DNA of 64,000 nt, from the NCBI GenBank assembly GCA_963556495.2, contig OY747713.1, forward strand, positions 38,855,461 to 38,919,460, in the 5' to 3' direction. The stretch's first letter is position 1; each line of letters begins with the position of its first letter. The translations under genes were made by a program, and so were the position numbers. Below the pieces are notes generated by a model. The model saw only the letters and a program-made list of their open reading frames with translations, had not been told where the DNA came from and did no database searches. Shown here piece after piece: positions 35,227 through 46,824 of the stretch. The stretch is from Valencia hispanica. Lineage: Eukaryota; Chordata; Actinopteri; Cyprinodontiformes; Valenciidae.

Positions 35227-37169
35227 GTACGACATTTTTTGTCTATGGATATAAAAAGGAAGTAGCAAGTAATGAAAACGAGGTTAACATTGGCACAGAG
35301 GCCCTACTTAAAACAGATTATGAGTAGATTATTGTAAACTACTGTAAATCATTGGTTGTCAAAGCAAGTACAAAACCACCACAGCAGCTATGAGTTAAGG
35401 TAAGGCCAACACGAAGCTTTTCCAGCAGGTCACTTAAGTAATCGGGGGGCTGCCTTCACAATCATGAACATTCTCTTTCGATCTTTAGTAAAGTCTTTTC
35501 TTCTTACCTGACCCGTTTTTTTACCTTACCATATGAATCACAAAACCTTTACCCCCTGGAGCTGTGTAACTGTGCTGGTCAGTCGAAAAGGGAGGTGCCT
35601 AATGATTATTTGTTGACCTCATCACTGTTCCCTGCCACACCTATCACTATTATTCACATGCCATTCCTTCGCCTGAAACACCGAAACAATCATGAAACTC
35701 CCTCTACCTTCCTGGCCCTGCTTTCCATCATGTATTTCTTTCTATCTAGGGCTGTGGCTCTTTTACAAAGATCAACCCCCCCTCCCCTTCTTTCCAGCAT
35801 TCGACCCCTAAGCACATCTATATGAACTCTGCCACAGCTGACGCCCTTAAGCTTTGTGTGTGCTTATGCCTTTGAATGATGTGAGGCTATGTGTGAAATG
35901 AGTGCTTCTTTGTGCCTTTCACCCCCCTTATACTTGCTGGTCCCATGACAATGCTTCCCTTAAGCACGCAGACGCACATTAAACTGGAGAAAGTGTCAAG
36001 TGTAATGACAGGAGAAGACGAAGAGTCTGCACCTCGTCGTTGTCCTCCACACTGTCGTCATTAGCATCACACAGAGGCAGAGGTTTTGAGGAAAAAGAGG
36101 AACGGAACACTTGATACAAGTGTAAAAAAAAAAGTTAACCCCGATGCTGTTTCTCCAGCTGCTCCATAACCCACCTCAGGCCTGAGATACCTCAGGCGTT
36201 GTGAAGAAGCCCATTCACAGCAGAAGATGGCTTGAGGAGACGGGAGGGCCTGCGTGCCTGGCATTCCTGAGTCCACAGAAGACACATTATTATGACATTT
36301 ACACGGCCAGCTCGATAGATACAGCGTGATTTCTGAGTGAGCAAAGACTGTCCTCCCCATGTGACTGCAATGAGGTGAGGGTAAACCACAAGTAATCAGA
36401 GAATGAAGGAATGAAGCAGATTATAGGAAAAACATATATAAAGCACTCTGCATGTAGCCACTCCTGCAGACAAAACTGCACCCCCACACATACAAATGCA
36501 CATTAGCATTTGTGTTGCATCGTTGAAAATATTTTATCAGCAGCTGAGATTAACTATTTTTTCTTCTTCCATATATGAAATATATATACATATATTTATT
36601 CTTCCATATATGACAGTGCATGCCTCCCGAAGTGATTCATAATTCAAGATTTTTCCAGAGTTTGTTATGTTGAAACCAGAAACGTCTAAGTTTTTAATTC
36701 GGACTTTATGTAACAGGAAGACACAGAGCAACGCCTAATTGGGACGTGGAAGAAATGGATGAACTATCTGTTGCTGCTATTACAGCTGCAGGGTTTTTGG
36801 GATATGCCATCACCCGTGTTGTTGTCAAGTCACCATCTCTCGAGTCCAGGTCACACTTAAGTCCTTGGTGTTCGACTCCAAGTGCAAGTCCAAATCGAGT
36901 CCAGATCAAGTTGCTAGGCCCTACAGGCCAAGTTCCAAAAAGAATCTTCCAGTCCAAGTCAAGTCATTCTCACCTGAGAGCAAGTCAAAAATAAGAGAAC
37001 AGGGAGTAGATTTAAAGACTAAGATACAGGCAGGCATTCCATGGTATACTTTTCAAAAAGTGTACTCAAGCCATCAGCAAGCTAACATTTTGCACGTGCA
37101 AAATAATATAAAATGCTTAAAATAAATGTGAAAACAATACATAATGAACATATCAGGCTGATTCTTAGC
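35227..37169. other. Intergenic DNA, CAAGTC-rich repeat at 36.83-37.01 kb
   Basis: No gene is recognised. About 36830-37010 is enriched in CAAGTC, GAGTCC and AAGTCC words ('gtccaagtcaagtcattctc'), a pattern of a dispersed fish repeat. The rest is AT-rich without obvious features. Confidence 0.4.
36830..37010. repeat. CAAGTC/GAGTCC-rich repeat
   Basis: At least ten copies of AAGTC or GAGTCC-type hexamers lie within 180 bp, irregularly spaced. They give spurious frames on both strands. Confidence 0.55.
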
Positions 37170-37440
37170 CAAACAATTGTCAGAATTGTCAAACAATTCT
37201 TCCACCTGAGCTACAGGTCTCATCAGCTCCTCCAGAGTTGCCACAGGCCGGAAGTTGCTGCTTCCCTAGTTAATGCTCTCTTTTCCCGGTCTGTCATCTG
37301 TATTTATGCTGAGATTTACAAATTATGTACGGGTGGACTCTATTTATAGGTTAGTCTGCTTCTGAAGGCAATTTAGTGCAATGGGGTTGAATACAAAGGC
37401 ACACCATTCACTGTGAAAGGTGCAAAAAGTTGAAATCCAT
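37170..37440 (-). mobile_element. Decayed Tc1/mariner relic, 5' end region (-)
   Basis: The plus strand shows 'catcagctcctccagagttg', 'ggaagttgctgcttccctag', 'taatgctctcttttcccggt', 'acgggtggactctattta' and 'cttctgaaggcaatttagtg', the reverse complement of the leading part of the common fish Tc1 relic. No open frame remains. Confidence 0.65.
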
Positions 37441-38196
37441 GTGCTGAAATGACAGGATATACCAACAGCTTACGCAGACAATGACTTCCCCTCGGAGTCT
37501 TGTCATCCGCCGCTTAATCACCAGAAACTGGAAGTCAGGAACTGAATCCATCTGAGAAATAGGTCCACTTATAGCAAGATGATAGTTTATGTTACACATC
37601 ACAGGGTTAAAGGTCATGTAAGGTTGATTTCAGTATTATCTGAGTGGCTGTGACTGCATTAACCAGTGGTAAGTATGATTGGCTTTCGGAGAACATATTG
37701 GGCTAGAATCCCACATTACCTACCAATCTACAAATTGGTGTGTGAATGTGTCTGTGCGTACAATTACAGAGCTATTATGAAAAATGTTACAGTCAAAAAC
37801 ACTTGCTTCTTTGTAGGAAAACTGAACTGTACCCACTCTTGCTGCAGCAGGGCCCTTCAGGGTTAATGCCTACGCCCAAGTAACTTATTTGCTTAAATAC
37901 CTCATGGAGCCAGAGCCTGTAAATAGCCAAACTAATGTAAAAGTCATCTGACGAGGCACCAAATTGTAAACGCTAGCATCCTTTAGCATTAGTATCAAAG
38001 CATCAACCTATCAATGTCTATGATTGCTAGCTGCTTAGACCTCATGGACAAATAGACATTCCCTATTCATATAAGTTTTAGCTAAACTTCCATTTCCATT
38101 CAGATTCATGGGTTTTGCTAGAGCCTGTTAGGTGGGGAATAACACGTCGGTTTATACATCGTCTTCTCACAGGAGGAGAAAATGAAAACAACTGTG
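37441..38196. other. Intergenic DNA, nothing recognised
   Basis: AT-rich DNA between a Tc1 relic and a SINE. Short frames show no domain. Confidence 0.45.
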
Positions 38197-38402
38197 GCTG
38201 TGGCTTAGTGGTAGAGTTGTCGGCCTGCGACCTGGAAATCTTGGGTTCGATTTCGCCATTTCTGTCAGTCTGCCCCAGGGTAGCTGTGGCTACAATTATA
38301 GCTTGCTTCCACCAGCTTGTGAATGTGAGAGTGAATAAATAATGGAGTTGTAAAGTGCTGGGAGGGTCTCAAAAAGCGCTATATAATGCAAGCCATTATT
38401 AA
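38197..38402 (+). mobile_element. tRNA-derived SINE
   Basis: The head looks like a tRNA gene: A-box TGGCTTAGTGG at 38201-38211 and B-box GGGTTCGATTT at 38243-38253, about 42 bases apart. A non-tRNA body follows, with the 3' end 'aaaaagcgctatataatgca' and 'agccattatt'. The 3' end resembles the L2 LINE end at about 35193, as expected if the SINE borrows L2 machinery. It lacks the fold of a functional tRNA (the head is not followed by a mature 3' acceptor strand), so I call it a SINE rather than a tRNA gene. Confidence 0.8.
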
Positions 38403-40854
38403 CTGGCTATTGTGGTCAGAAAAATCTGGGTATACAATATTTATCCCAAAAGACATTGACTTGACTTTTGTAAGCATTGAACATAATCTTCATTTTGATT
38501 GATTTTTGTAACTTTTTCTTGGTAATGTCTTGGATATGCATATCCACATTGGGATGTACATATGAGCAAAATCACCAGAAAGTGCATTTACACCGAAAAG
38601 TGTTTTCTGATCACAAAAACCGACCTTAGTCACATGAACATTTGCAATAATTTTCTACGTACAGCAGCGATAAAAGAAATATGTGTGTGTGACCTGCCAA
38701 TGTTTTGCCCGTTTCTTTTATAATTGCGCAAAATAAAGTTATCTTTGTCAGGAATCTGCAGCACATCAAGCGTAGATTGCCACCTGGAAGCTGAGCATTA
38801 GGACTGGCTACTTAAATGCACATTATTCCTCCAAGGTCTCGCAAAATCAATTAGGCCGATTGGTTGCAGTGAAGATCAAGTTGTAGGACTGAACACTGAG
38901 GTCTTTTCCTCAGTTGACTGAGGGTTTTGGCCTCAACAGTTATGCCGAAGGACGTGTTTGGATGAAAATGATCAGATGGAATGTGCGTGATCATCACATT
39001 GACATATTTTGCTGCTGGTATGTTGTTGACAAGCGGAGACAAACAACAAATCCAGTCATAGAGACACGGGGAGACAGCGTGACACTCTTAGCCCCAATGC
39101 GTAGCTTGATCTTCTGTCAGACAACCACAGGAAGATATGTTCCCACATCCACAGTGTGGACACGATGTTGGAGAATAGGTTAGGCTCTATTCACTGTACT
39201 GTTAGACTAAATTAGGTCCGTTTTGCTGTTCATCTGGTCCCGCTGATGAGGACAAGTTTAGCTTGTGCATGGAGGGAAAATCCATCTCTTCCCAATGAAC
39301 TTTTCACCTGAATGCTCAATTACAGTTCATGCACTTGATCATGTCATATGTCAGACATTTTTTTTTCACATTTGGCATCACAGACCACAGCCACGGTCTC
39401 ATGGTGGATCTTGTTCAGTTATTTTTGATGATTTCTCTGCCATGCAAGCATTTAAAGTGATTGCAAATGAATCTCGCCAAGGCACAATCTAACTCAGTGT
39501 CGGACAAAATAGTATGTACATGTCAAGGGCATGTTGAAAAGTTGAGCTGTTGCTTGGTCATCTTTGACTCTGAATCAAGATTTTAAACATATCAGGTTGG
39601 AGTTGCTTCCAGAAACCTGTTCTTTGAGAATTTACTGAAACCCTCACGATCCGCTGAATCAGACTGAAATTAAAGACGTAAGCACGTTCAGTGATACTGA
39701 AAGCAAGAGAGACGCAAATATTTTCTTGCATGTTTAAGGGACAATCAAAAGTGAAACAGTTTAAGCGGTGTGTATTAAGTAATACTTAAAAAAAGAAACT
39801 CATAGAGCAAAGAAAGAGGAAATGTGTCTTTAAAGGGATAGTTTTGAAAGTGGGATTCTGTTAAAAGGTTATGAGCTTATCCACAGTAAGCTCTTTTGAT
39901 GAAATGGTGCTGGAGGCTGAAGCAAACAGTTACCACGATATTCAAAAATATTATAGTACTCCATTATAAAGCCATTTTATGACCCTTTAAACCATTTTTA
40001 AATCAGTATTGGGGAGTTATTTACACAGAAGCTGGTGATTATTTCGAAGAGAAATGGAGATTTTGAAATTGGTGCATCATCAGTGATATCCCTGTGGGAA
40101 ACACAGAATGTGTAAAGTGTTTACAGTCAGTTTAACTACATAATAGACAAATAAGGCTGTCGAAAAAACCTAAAGCTATACTCTTTTTTGATTTTTACTG
40201 TGTATTATTTTTTTTAATCAGACAGTTACTCTGACGGGGAAAAAAAACTGTTACATTTGCATCTTTGAGCACGTTTGACACAGGACGATCATTGGTGCCG
40301 ATACACCTCCTATCTCTATCTCTAATGTAGTCTAAACAATAAATGGCACCTGTGCAAATGACTTCCCACGGTAAACAAGACAATGATTTAAAGGTTCAAA
40401 AAATTATGTCTGCATTAAACACCATGACATTTTTAAGATTGGAGTTGCTAAAAGTGGTAGAAGCCCCCTTTGGTCCTAGTCCATCAAGGACTAACTGTTG
40501 GCTTTAGCCTCCAGGACCAACTGAAGTGGATATATTCTATATCAAGACATCAACAAATATTTACTGGGGAAAAGCTTATAACTGCTTATGAACCTTTAGC
40601 AGAAGCTTCCCTAAATAACCAGCAATTTAACCTCAACAAAAAACTGAAGTTTGATTTACTCCGTTATGAAAAAATGCAGAATTTGCCTCCTCTGGCTGTA
40701 AGTAGCTTATTTTTAGATTTTGCACTCACTGTGCACACACCCAATTCTTTTTCTGTGTGCTGTGTCATTAGACTGCTGGAGTGAAAAACTTTGATATGCG
40801 TTTACGTATTATAGATATGAATACTGAGCAAGTAAAAATAAAGTAAATCATGAG
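38403..40854. other. Intergenic DNA, nothing recognised
   Basis: AT-rich, unique-looking DNA with short meaningless frames. It is the stretch nearest marcksl1 with few repeats, so regulatory elements of that gene could lie here, but I see none directly. Confidence 0.4.
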
Positions 40855-40925
40855 ACAAGGCAAGGGAAGTTTATTTGTGTAGCACCAACGATATACAAGG
40901 TTATTTAAAGTGTAAAGAAAGGAAG
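40855..40925 (-). mobile_element. L2-type LINE 3' end scrap (-)
   Basis: 'acaaggcaagggaagtttat' and 'ttgtgtagcacc' are the reverse complement of the 3' terminus of a fish L2-like LINE also seen at 61983 and 63472. Only the tail region is present. Confidence 0.6.
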
Positions 40926-41226
40926 CTGAGGAAAGTTACATGAAAAACAACAAATACTTAATAAAAGTAAGATTCTTGTAAGAAAAGGAAACGGGGGCAA
41001 TGGAAAATGGAAAAAAAATTATGACATTCATAATTTTTCAAGTATGTTATTGTTTTTTTATTTGTTGTTTTTGATTATTTTTGTTTTGTATTTTATTTTC
41101 TTCAAATTTTGTTATTTGAATAATAACTTAATTGATTTCACTGCTGGTGGTCCTGTGGCGAGGTGGGATAATATTAAAAGTAGTCCTACCTAATTGGTCA
41201 AGCTCACCTGACGTCCCTCCTTACTA
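40926..41226. other. Intergenic DNA upstream of the marcksl1 promoter
   Basis: AT-rich DNA with T-rich stretches (about 41040-41120). No gene is visible. Confidence 0.4.
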
Positions 41227-41300
41227 GAACAGCGATTGGCTCTACTGGAGTCAAGCCTCGCCCATAGGCGGGGCCTTCAGCCTGTCTTATGATGAACCGA
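41227..41300 (+). promoter_or_regulatory. Probable marcksl1 core promoter (CCAAT and GC boxes)
   Basis: An inverted CCAAT box (GATTGG near 41233-41239) and a GC box GGCGGGGCC (41267-41275) lie about 250-290 bases before the start codon. There is no clear TATA box. The sequence becomes GC-richer here than in the preceding DNA, consistent with a CpG-type promoter. The transcription start is not defined. Confidence 0.55.
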
Positions 41301-41526
41301 TGCGTTCTGCGAGCCGTGAATTTAGAGGGTCTCTCTCCACCGGGGTGACAAGGCAAGCACACTTCTGAGGGGACATATTAGAAGGAGAAAAAAAAAAGCA
41401 AAAACACCTTTCATCCATTTACTGCTGGATACATAATTCGCCCTGGGACTGGATTAATATAAAACCGACTTTTTTAGTTTTTTCTTTTTAATTTGCTTTA
41501 GAAGACACCAGAACTCATCGAAGACA

Positions 41527-41613
41527 ATGGGATCCCAGTCATCCAAGGGAGAGGTGGCCGCGGAGGCGAACGCTACCGCCGCTGATGCTGCAGCTGTCAA
41601 AACCAACGGCCAG
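41527..41613 (+). CDS. marcksl1: marcksl1 coding exon 1
   Basis: 29 codons from ATG in the context 'gaagacaATGG' to CAG|GTAGCC. It is too short to stand out as an open frame by itself; it was found from the MGSQSSKG start. Confidence 0.93.
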
Positions 41614-43152
41614 GTAGCCCCTCAACGCTTACTGCTATTTACTTTTCCCTTTTTTCTCTCATCGGGAAACATCTGTGGGCGTGGATAGAAGTTGAATTTC
41701 TCTCATAAAATCACCTGTTTGTTCATTTATTTTGGGGGGGGGGTCAAAGGTCTGTCGTTTTGGTTGTCAGGTAGTGGGGGCTTTTCGCTGTCTGGCACGC
41801 AGCACCCCCTAAAACTAGCAAATTAGCATAAAATGTTTCGTTTTTTATGCCAACAACAGCGTCAAGATGGGTGTTGGGGTTAGAAGTTACTCTGGGTTTA
41901 TTTGTAAATGAAGACTAACCCCCTCTCTCCATTAACGTGTCGGATACAGTCCGGTTTTTTTTTTTCAGGCTTAAAGGGGGAGGGGGTGGGGGAGCCTGGA
42001 CGCACGTAGACAGTCTACTACTCCTCCCTTTCAAAACGAGCCGTCTTATTTATTTGAATGGGACTTTCCTTGATATATTCTATCTATGAGTCACATTTGG
42101 AATATCCTCTCACACTTTACTATAGTTATGACCTGATTATGAATGTTATTTACACCGCTTCCCCAACTTAAATAAAAAAAAAAACACCGACGTTTTGGTT
42201 GATTGTCATATAGGTTTTAATTATTTGTTTCCTTTCATATGTGATAAAAAATAAGGTTTTTAGTGGCTAACAAGAAGCTTAAAGCAATTACATGCGTTTT
42301 CATATTTTCTCCGAAGAGACGCAGCTTTGTCTTTGTTGAGCCACTGTCTGTCTCGTACAGTCGACAGGTCTGGTCTGTGATGCGCTGCCGCCGCCTATCG
42401 TGAGATTAGGGTACTGCAAGGCGTCGCCTCGCAGCCCAGGCATAGTGGTTTATTAATAAGGGGAGAAAAAAAACACAACAAAAAGCAGTTTTTTTAAAAT
42501 AGTTATTCCTCTGATTTTTTTTTCTTTCAAATTGAAGACTGATCTCTAGAAACAGATCAATTATTATTTTGTGATCCTCTTATTATCTTGTCATCTTTAG
42601 GAGAATGGACACGTGAAAACCAATGGTGATGTTGCCACAAAGCCCGATGGGGATGCTGCCGCAACCAACGGTTCAGCTGAGGCAGCCAAGGAGGCCGAAG
42701 CCGGGGCGGGGGGCGACGCCATCGAGCCTGCACCTGCCGCCGACGGGGAGGCCGCCAAACCTCAAGGTGAGGCCGCCGCCAAGGAGACCCCCAAGAAGAA
42801 GAAGAAGAAGTTCTCCCTGAAGAAGTCCTTCAACATCAAGCTGAACCTAAAGAAGAGCAAGAAGAGCGAGGCCGTGAAGGAGGAGGCAGGTGCTGCGGCT
42901 GCTCCTGCAGCCACCACCACCTCTGAGGAGAAGCCTGCTGAAAACGGAGCCGCCGCTCCCGCAGAGGAGAAGAAGGAGGAGGTGAAGGAGGAGGCTCCCG
43001 CTGCGGCCGAGGCTCCGAAGGCGGAGGAGGGGGCGGCTAAGGAGGAGGCGCCCAAGGAGGAGGCCAAGGAGGCAGCTGCTCCAGCCCCCGAGGCCACCAA
43101 ACCGACAGAGGAGAGCAACTCGACCCCCGCTCCCTCTGAAAAGAAAGAGTGA
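41527..43152 (+). CDS. marcksl1: MARCKS-like protein 1 (Marcksl1), 212 aa, two exons
   Basis: The protein is joined from exons 41527-41613 and 42601-43152. MARCKSL1 is a myristoylated, phosphorylatable protein that binds acidic lipids, actin and calmodulin at the plasma membrane. The N-terminus MGSQSSKGE fits the myristoylation signal (Gly2). [13 protein letters not shown] spans the intron at the family's usual position, and GDAIEPAP is the conserved MH2-type block. The basic effector domain, [20 protein letters not shown] followed by KSKK, is at residues 94-117 (42793-42864). The rest is Ala/Glu/Lys/Pro-rich and probably disordered. Length is close to the human protein (195 aa). Oddity: the effector domain keeps only two Phe and lacks the SG-x-SF segment of MARCKS and MARCKSL1. 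Fish have two marcksl1 paralogues, and I cannot say which this is. Confidence 0.95.
41614..42600 (+). other. marcksl1: marcksl1 intron
   Basis: 987 bp, GT...AG ('tcatctttag' acceptor). It contains G-runs (about 41731-41740, 41976-41993) but no recognised repeat or coding sequence. Confidence 0.85.
42601..43152 (+). CDS. marcksl1: marcksl1 coding exon 2
   Basis: 183 codons plus TGA at 43150-43152. It starts GAG AAT GGA CAC directly after the acceptor. It is strongly GC-rich compared with its surroundings and encodes the effector domain and the acidic tail. Confidence 0.95.
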   Translation, partial: ENGHVKTNGDVATKPDGDAAATNGSAEAAKEAEAGAGGDAIEPAPAADGEAAKPQGEAAAKETPKKKKKKFSLKKSFNIKLNLKKSKKSEAVKEEAGAAAAPAATTTSEEKPAENGAAAPAEEKKEEVKEEAPAAAEAPKAEEGAAKEEAPKEEAKEAAAPAPEATKPTEESNSTPAPSEKKE

Positions 43153-43216
43153 TTGTACCTTGAGCTCACGATGAACTGGGTGAACTGTTTTTCAAGAGAG
43201 AGAGAGAAAATTTAAG

Positions 43217-43297
43217 AGTATATATATATATTTATATATATGTGTATATGTATACATATGTATATGGATATATGTATATGTAAATATATACACATGT
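43217..43297 (+). repeat. TA/TG-rich simple repeat in the marcksl1 3' UTR
   Basis: About 80 bases of TATATA, TGTATA and TACATATG words, partly self-complementary, directly after a GA run (43196-43206). Confidence 0.85.
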
Positions 43298-43624
43298 ATG
43301 TGAAAGACTCCTTCGACGTGCCACTTTTCGTCATGATAACAAGACGACAGACTAGATTCACTAGATCACCTCCCTGGTTACAGCTCGACATCTGGACGCG
43401 GACTGGGTTTTAGGCAGTGGGTCGGGTCGCTGCGTGGAGAACTGGATTTAACCAGCCAGGCCGCGAGGCAGAGCCGTGGATGAATGAAGGACGGATGGAT
43501 GGATGGAGATGGGTGGAGGCGAGGCGTCTTTTCCTTAAACAACCACAGCTGAAGATGCCTCGTTGCTGAAGGAACGAAGCTAAATGCGATTTTAGGACAC
43601 CACCACCACTTGAAATGACTGTTA

Positions 43625-43630
43625 AATAAA
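43625..43630 (+). terminator. marcksl1: Proximal poly(A) signal of marcksl1
   Basis: AATAAA about 470 bases after the stop codon. Whether it is used cannot be seen from sequence. Confidence 0.45.
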
Positions 43631-44026
43631 AAAAGTAAAAAATAGGACAAAAAAAAAAACGTGAAATCAGAAAATTAAGAGACTCGTCAACTTTTTACAT
43701 TCCTATATTTTAACCCAAATTTGAAGTATTTTGTGGTGTATTATAGAGAACCATCTTAAAGATTGAGAGATGCTATGTCTCGTTTGTTAAAAGAAAAGAA
43801 AAATAGACCGTTTTGATTTTTACCGTACTATGGAAGAAGAAAAAAAAAAGAACACTTAAGCTTGCTATGTTCACTGTTGCGGTTTGATATGATGCAGAGT
43901 TGTTTATCTGTCGTGTGTGAGCCTGAACCTGCTTTGTCTCTGTAAATACGTTGGATTGATTTCTGTTCTTTTATTTTGCTAATGTTGACAGATGTTACTG
44001 GTTTTATTGTAAAGTTGATCATGGTA

Positions 44027-44032
44027 AATAAA
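44027..44032 (+). terminator. marcksl1: Distal poly(A) signal of marcksl1
   Basis: AATAAA followed within 35 bases by a 'tgtccatgtgtctgt' GU-rich downstream element, the better of the two candidate ends. Confidence 0.65.
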
Positions 44033-46553
44033 TGTTGGATACCTGCCTGTCCATGTGTCTGTACGGTTATTACCACCATGCATTACAGTTTATACAGTCC
44101 CCACTTAGTTACCACATTATAAACCGACTGGATTCAGTTTTTTTTTAATTGGTTTGGTTTTTATCAGTGCTGGTCCAGGTTCCTGAGCATCCAGCCTTGT
44201 CTGCAATGAAGCTGAGACCCAGTTGCTTGGAAAAAAGTAGTAAATAATCATCTTCAAGCTGCAATCTTAAAATGATAGCCATAACTTGGTTACATTTGAC
44301 CTCATTTGCATGCTTTGGCCAAAAAGTCAAAGCATGCCAATTTCAAAAACGTTTGATATGCGGGGTATGTTTATTGGAACCACTGGATAAGACATGTAAA
44401 AAGACTTAAAATAAATTTATCTTGAGCGTAAAACTAACACTGACATTTAAAAAAATCAGCTTTTGTTTTGGTGACATTTGTTCAGTGGGGTGGGTGGGGG
44501 GGAGGGGCTCACCTTTAGAGGTAATTATTTTAAACAAATTCACCAGTGCCAAGTTTAAAATTGTGTGTCTGGTGAACCATTTCTGTGTTTTTCTGACCAT
44601 ATGTTTTAGATTTTCATGCTGCTGAAAGATCAGTTAACATTACTGAGTTTTCTGGCTCAGAATATCAAATTTTATTTTTTAAATGTCCTGAGGTTTCAAA
44701 GAATTCATGATGCCCTGGCAAGGTCCCCAGGGCCTTCGGAAAACGAATAAGCCCATATTATCAAAGATCATCCACTGTGCCTAACACTGGGCATGAATTG
44801 CTATTACACTTATCTATTGTTTGTTTTATTCTCGACTGATCTTGGGGGTTTGTCGCCAAAAACCACGATATTAGTCGTATCTGACCAAGGCACGTGACTG
44901 TTGGGGCGCCAACAGGTGTGTAACCACTGGTTTTGTTAAAAACAAATATTACTTCATATAGAACTTTATACATTTATAAATACTGTACTTCCCCAAATAA
45001 AGGTTGGAGATTTGGGACATTTTCAGTAGAGAGGTTTTTTGTTCCTGCCACCATCTTTGCCATGAGGTGCCAGCAGATTTGTTGGCCTCTCTAGCAGCTA
45101 ATATGAAGTTTGAAAATATAGAATTCCTAAATGTATCTGAGCGAAATCTGGATCCCCCCTTTAACTTTGAGATTTTGAAATTAGTAAAGCACGAACAAAA
45201 CACATCCCCAAACCTACAGAGAAGCAAAAAGACAATATTTGATACTAATGACCAACGATCATATGCGAAGTCCATTAAAGACATTGTTAAAGTGTCAATT
45301 TAGGTTAGATAAGGCCAAAACAAAAGTGTTTTAGTGTTTTCCAAGACTGAACTGCAATCTTTTTCAAATGGAACACAACTATTCATCTTCCAGATACATC
45401 TAGAAATAGGAACTTGAGCTTTTTGACAATGCTTAAGGGCAATGCCAGAATTTTTTATTCAGTTTTTCTTAATTGTGTCCCAATATATATATATATTTCA
45501 GGATGTAATGAGTACAACAATTCTAAAGGTTCTGACATAATGTTGGACAATAAATGGCAAACTGTAATTACCTTTGTGAAAAACCAGGTGCAAGGCAGCG
45601 ATGAACCCTCCTGTAGAATGGTTTACATCGGTGTAATGTCTGTGGTGTGAAAACAGGTTTGATGGTGAAATTAATAATGGGTCAGTCTGTATCTGCAAAT
45701 AATACTTGCATTTAAACATTTAGGACACGATTCAGACCAAATGTTTTAGCAGTGGAGCACATTAATGCAACACAGACTAATCCAGCATTCGTTGTTCATG
45801 CAAATTGGCTGTTTAGACATCTAAAATCACTACAAACATCCACAAAAGAACCATCGGTTAATAGTTCAGATGCTTTTCGTCAGCGTTTGTGTTGCTAAGT
45901 GTTGGAATATGTCTTCGTCAAACTTTAAAGGGGTATTAGATGGCACTGAGCGTTCACTTTGTAAGTAAGGAGGCACCTGATTATACAGGCAGCAGTTGAC
46001 CTTCAGTGAAAAGAAATCCTCCTCAACAGGAGACGTCAAGGAGAACCAGACAGAGGACAACCGATAAGGGTGGGGGGATGGGGTAAGCCAAGACTCTTTT
46101 TTTTTAAAAGCTACATTAAATGGATTTAATGCACATAAATAAACATTTTTGATCAGTTTCTAAATCTGTTAGTCTATCAAAAATCCGATCTGAAAGATAA
46201 ATTATTTTCAACTGAAAATATATTCAACTGATTTAACGCCTAACTTTGACCAAATTTACCAATCTTTTCCTGGAGTTTACCAAAAGGAGGAAGCAGGACA
46301 CGTCATGTCAGAACCAGAATGCCAGAGATTGAACTGAGAAGAGTTCCTCCTTACTTTGGGTCAGAAGAGGCTCTTTTTTTTCACTGAGCTAATTTGCCCT
46401 TCGCTTCTCTCTTGGCTAGAGGAATAAATGCAGCTCCAGTTGCCTCCCTGGCGGTCATTCAGAAAAGAGTAAGCTGTGAAACTCTCTGTCACACGTCTTT
46501 TGGATGTTTTGGTGGTTCTTCAATTTGGATTTGGAACATAATCGTTTACGACA

Positions 46554-46571
46554 GGGGGGGGGGGGGGGGGG
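46554..46571. repeat. Poly(G) run, 18 bases
   Basis: Eighteen consecutive G residues on the plus strand. The exact length may be affected by sequencing. Confidence 0.9.
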
Positions 46572-46808
46572 TGAAAAAACCTGGCTGAGCCAAAAGCTTG
46601 TTTGCCAATTTCAATACCAACCAGAAATGTACACGTTAGACAAATGTAGCAATGCACAATGTAAGTAAAAAAATAAATAATTCACAACCAAATCTTGAAA
46701 AGGGTGGTCAGTCCTGGTTCCATGCAGGTGGGTTTAGTTTCTTGTGGTTCTGGTTCTTCTTGATTAATTCAACTCTTCCAAATCCCAGGGGAGGAGACAT
46801 CACAAAGA

Positions 46809-46824
46809 CCAATCAGCCAATCAG
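46809..46824 (+). promoter_or_regulatory. Two tandem CCAAT boxes
   Basis: CCAATCAG occurs twice back to back. Each copy fits the NF-Y core. No gene start is visible nearby. Functional relevance is inferred only. Confidence 0.3.

Larger units (their letters stand above)
43153..44050 (+). other. marcksl1: marcksl1 3' UTR
   Basis: It holds a TA/TG-rich simple repeat at about 43217-43297, a first AATAAA at 43625-43630 and a second at 44027-44032 followed by GT-rich DNA. The length of about 0.9 kb is inferred from the signals. Confidence 0.65.

Noticed and set aside
38197..38280. Functional tRNA gene
   Set aside because: A and B boxes are present, but the 3' acceptor half does not pair and the sequence continues into a SINE body.
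42613..43152. Marcksl1 reading frame starting at a GTG (42613)
   Set aside because: The codon is an internal Val. The true start is the ATG in exon 1 at 41527, with MGSQSSK and an intron at the usual position.
42762..43169. 135-codon minus frame rich in Ser and Ala
   Set aside because: Antisense shadow of the GC-rich marcksl1 exon 2.
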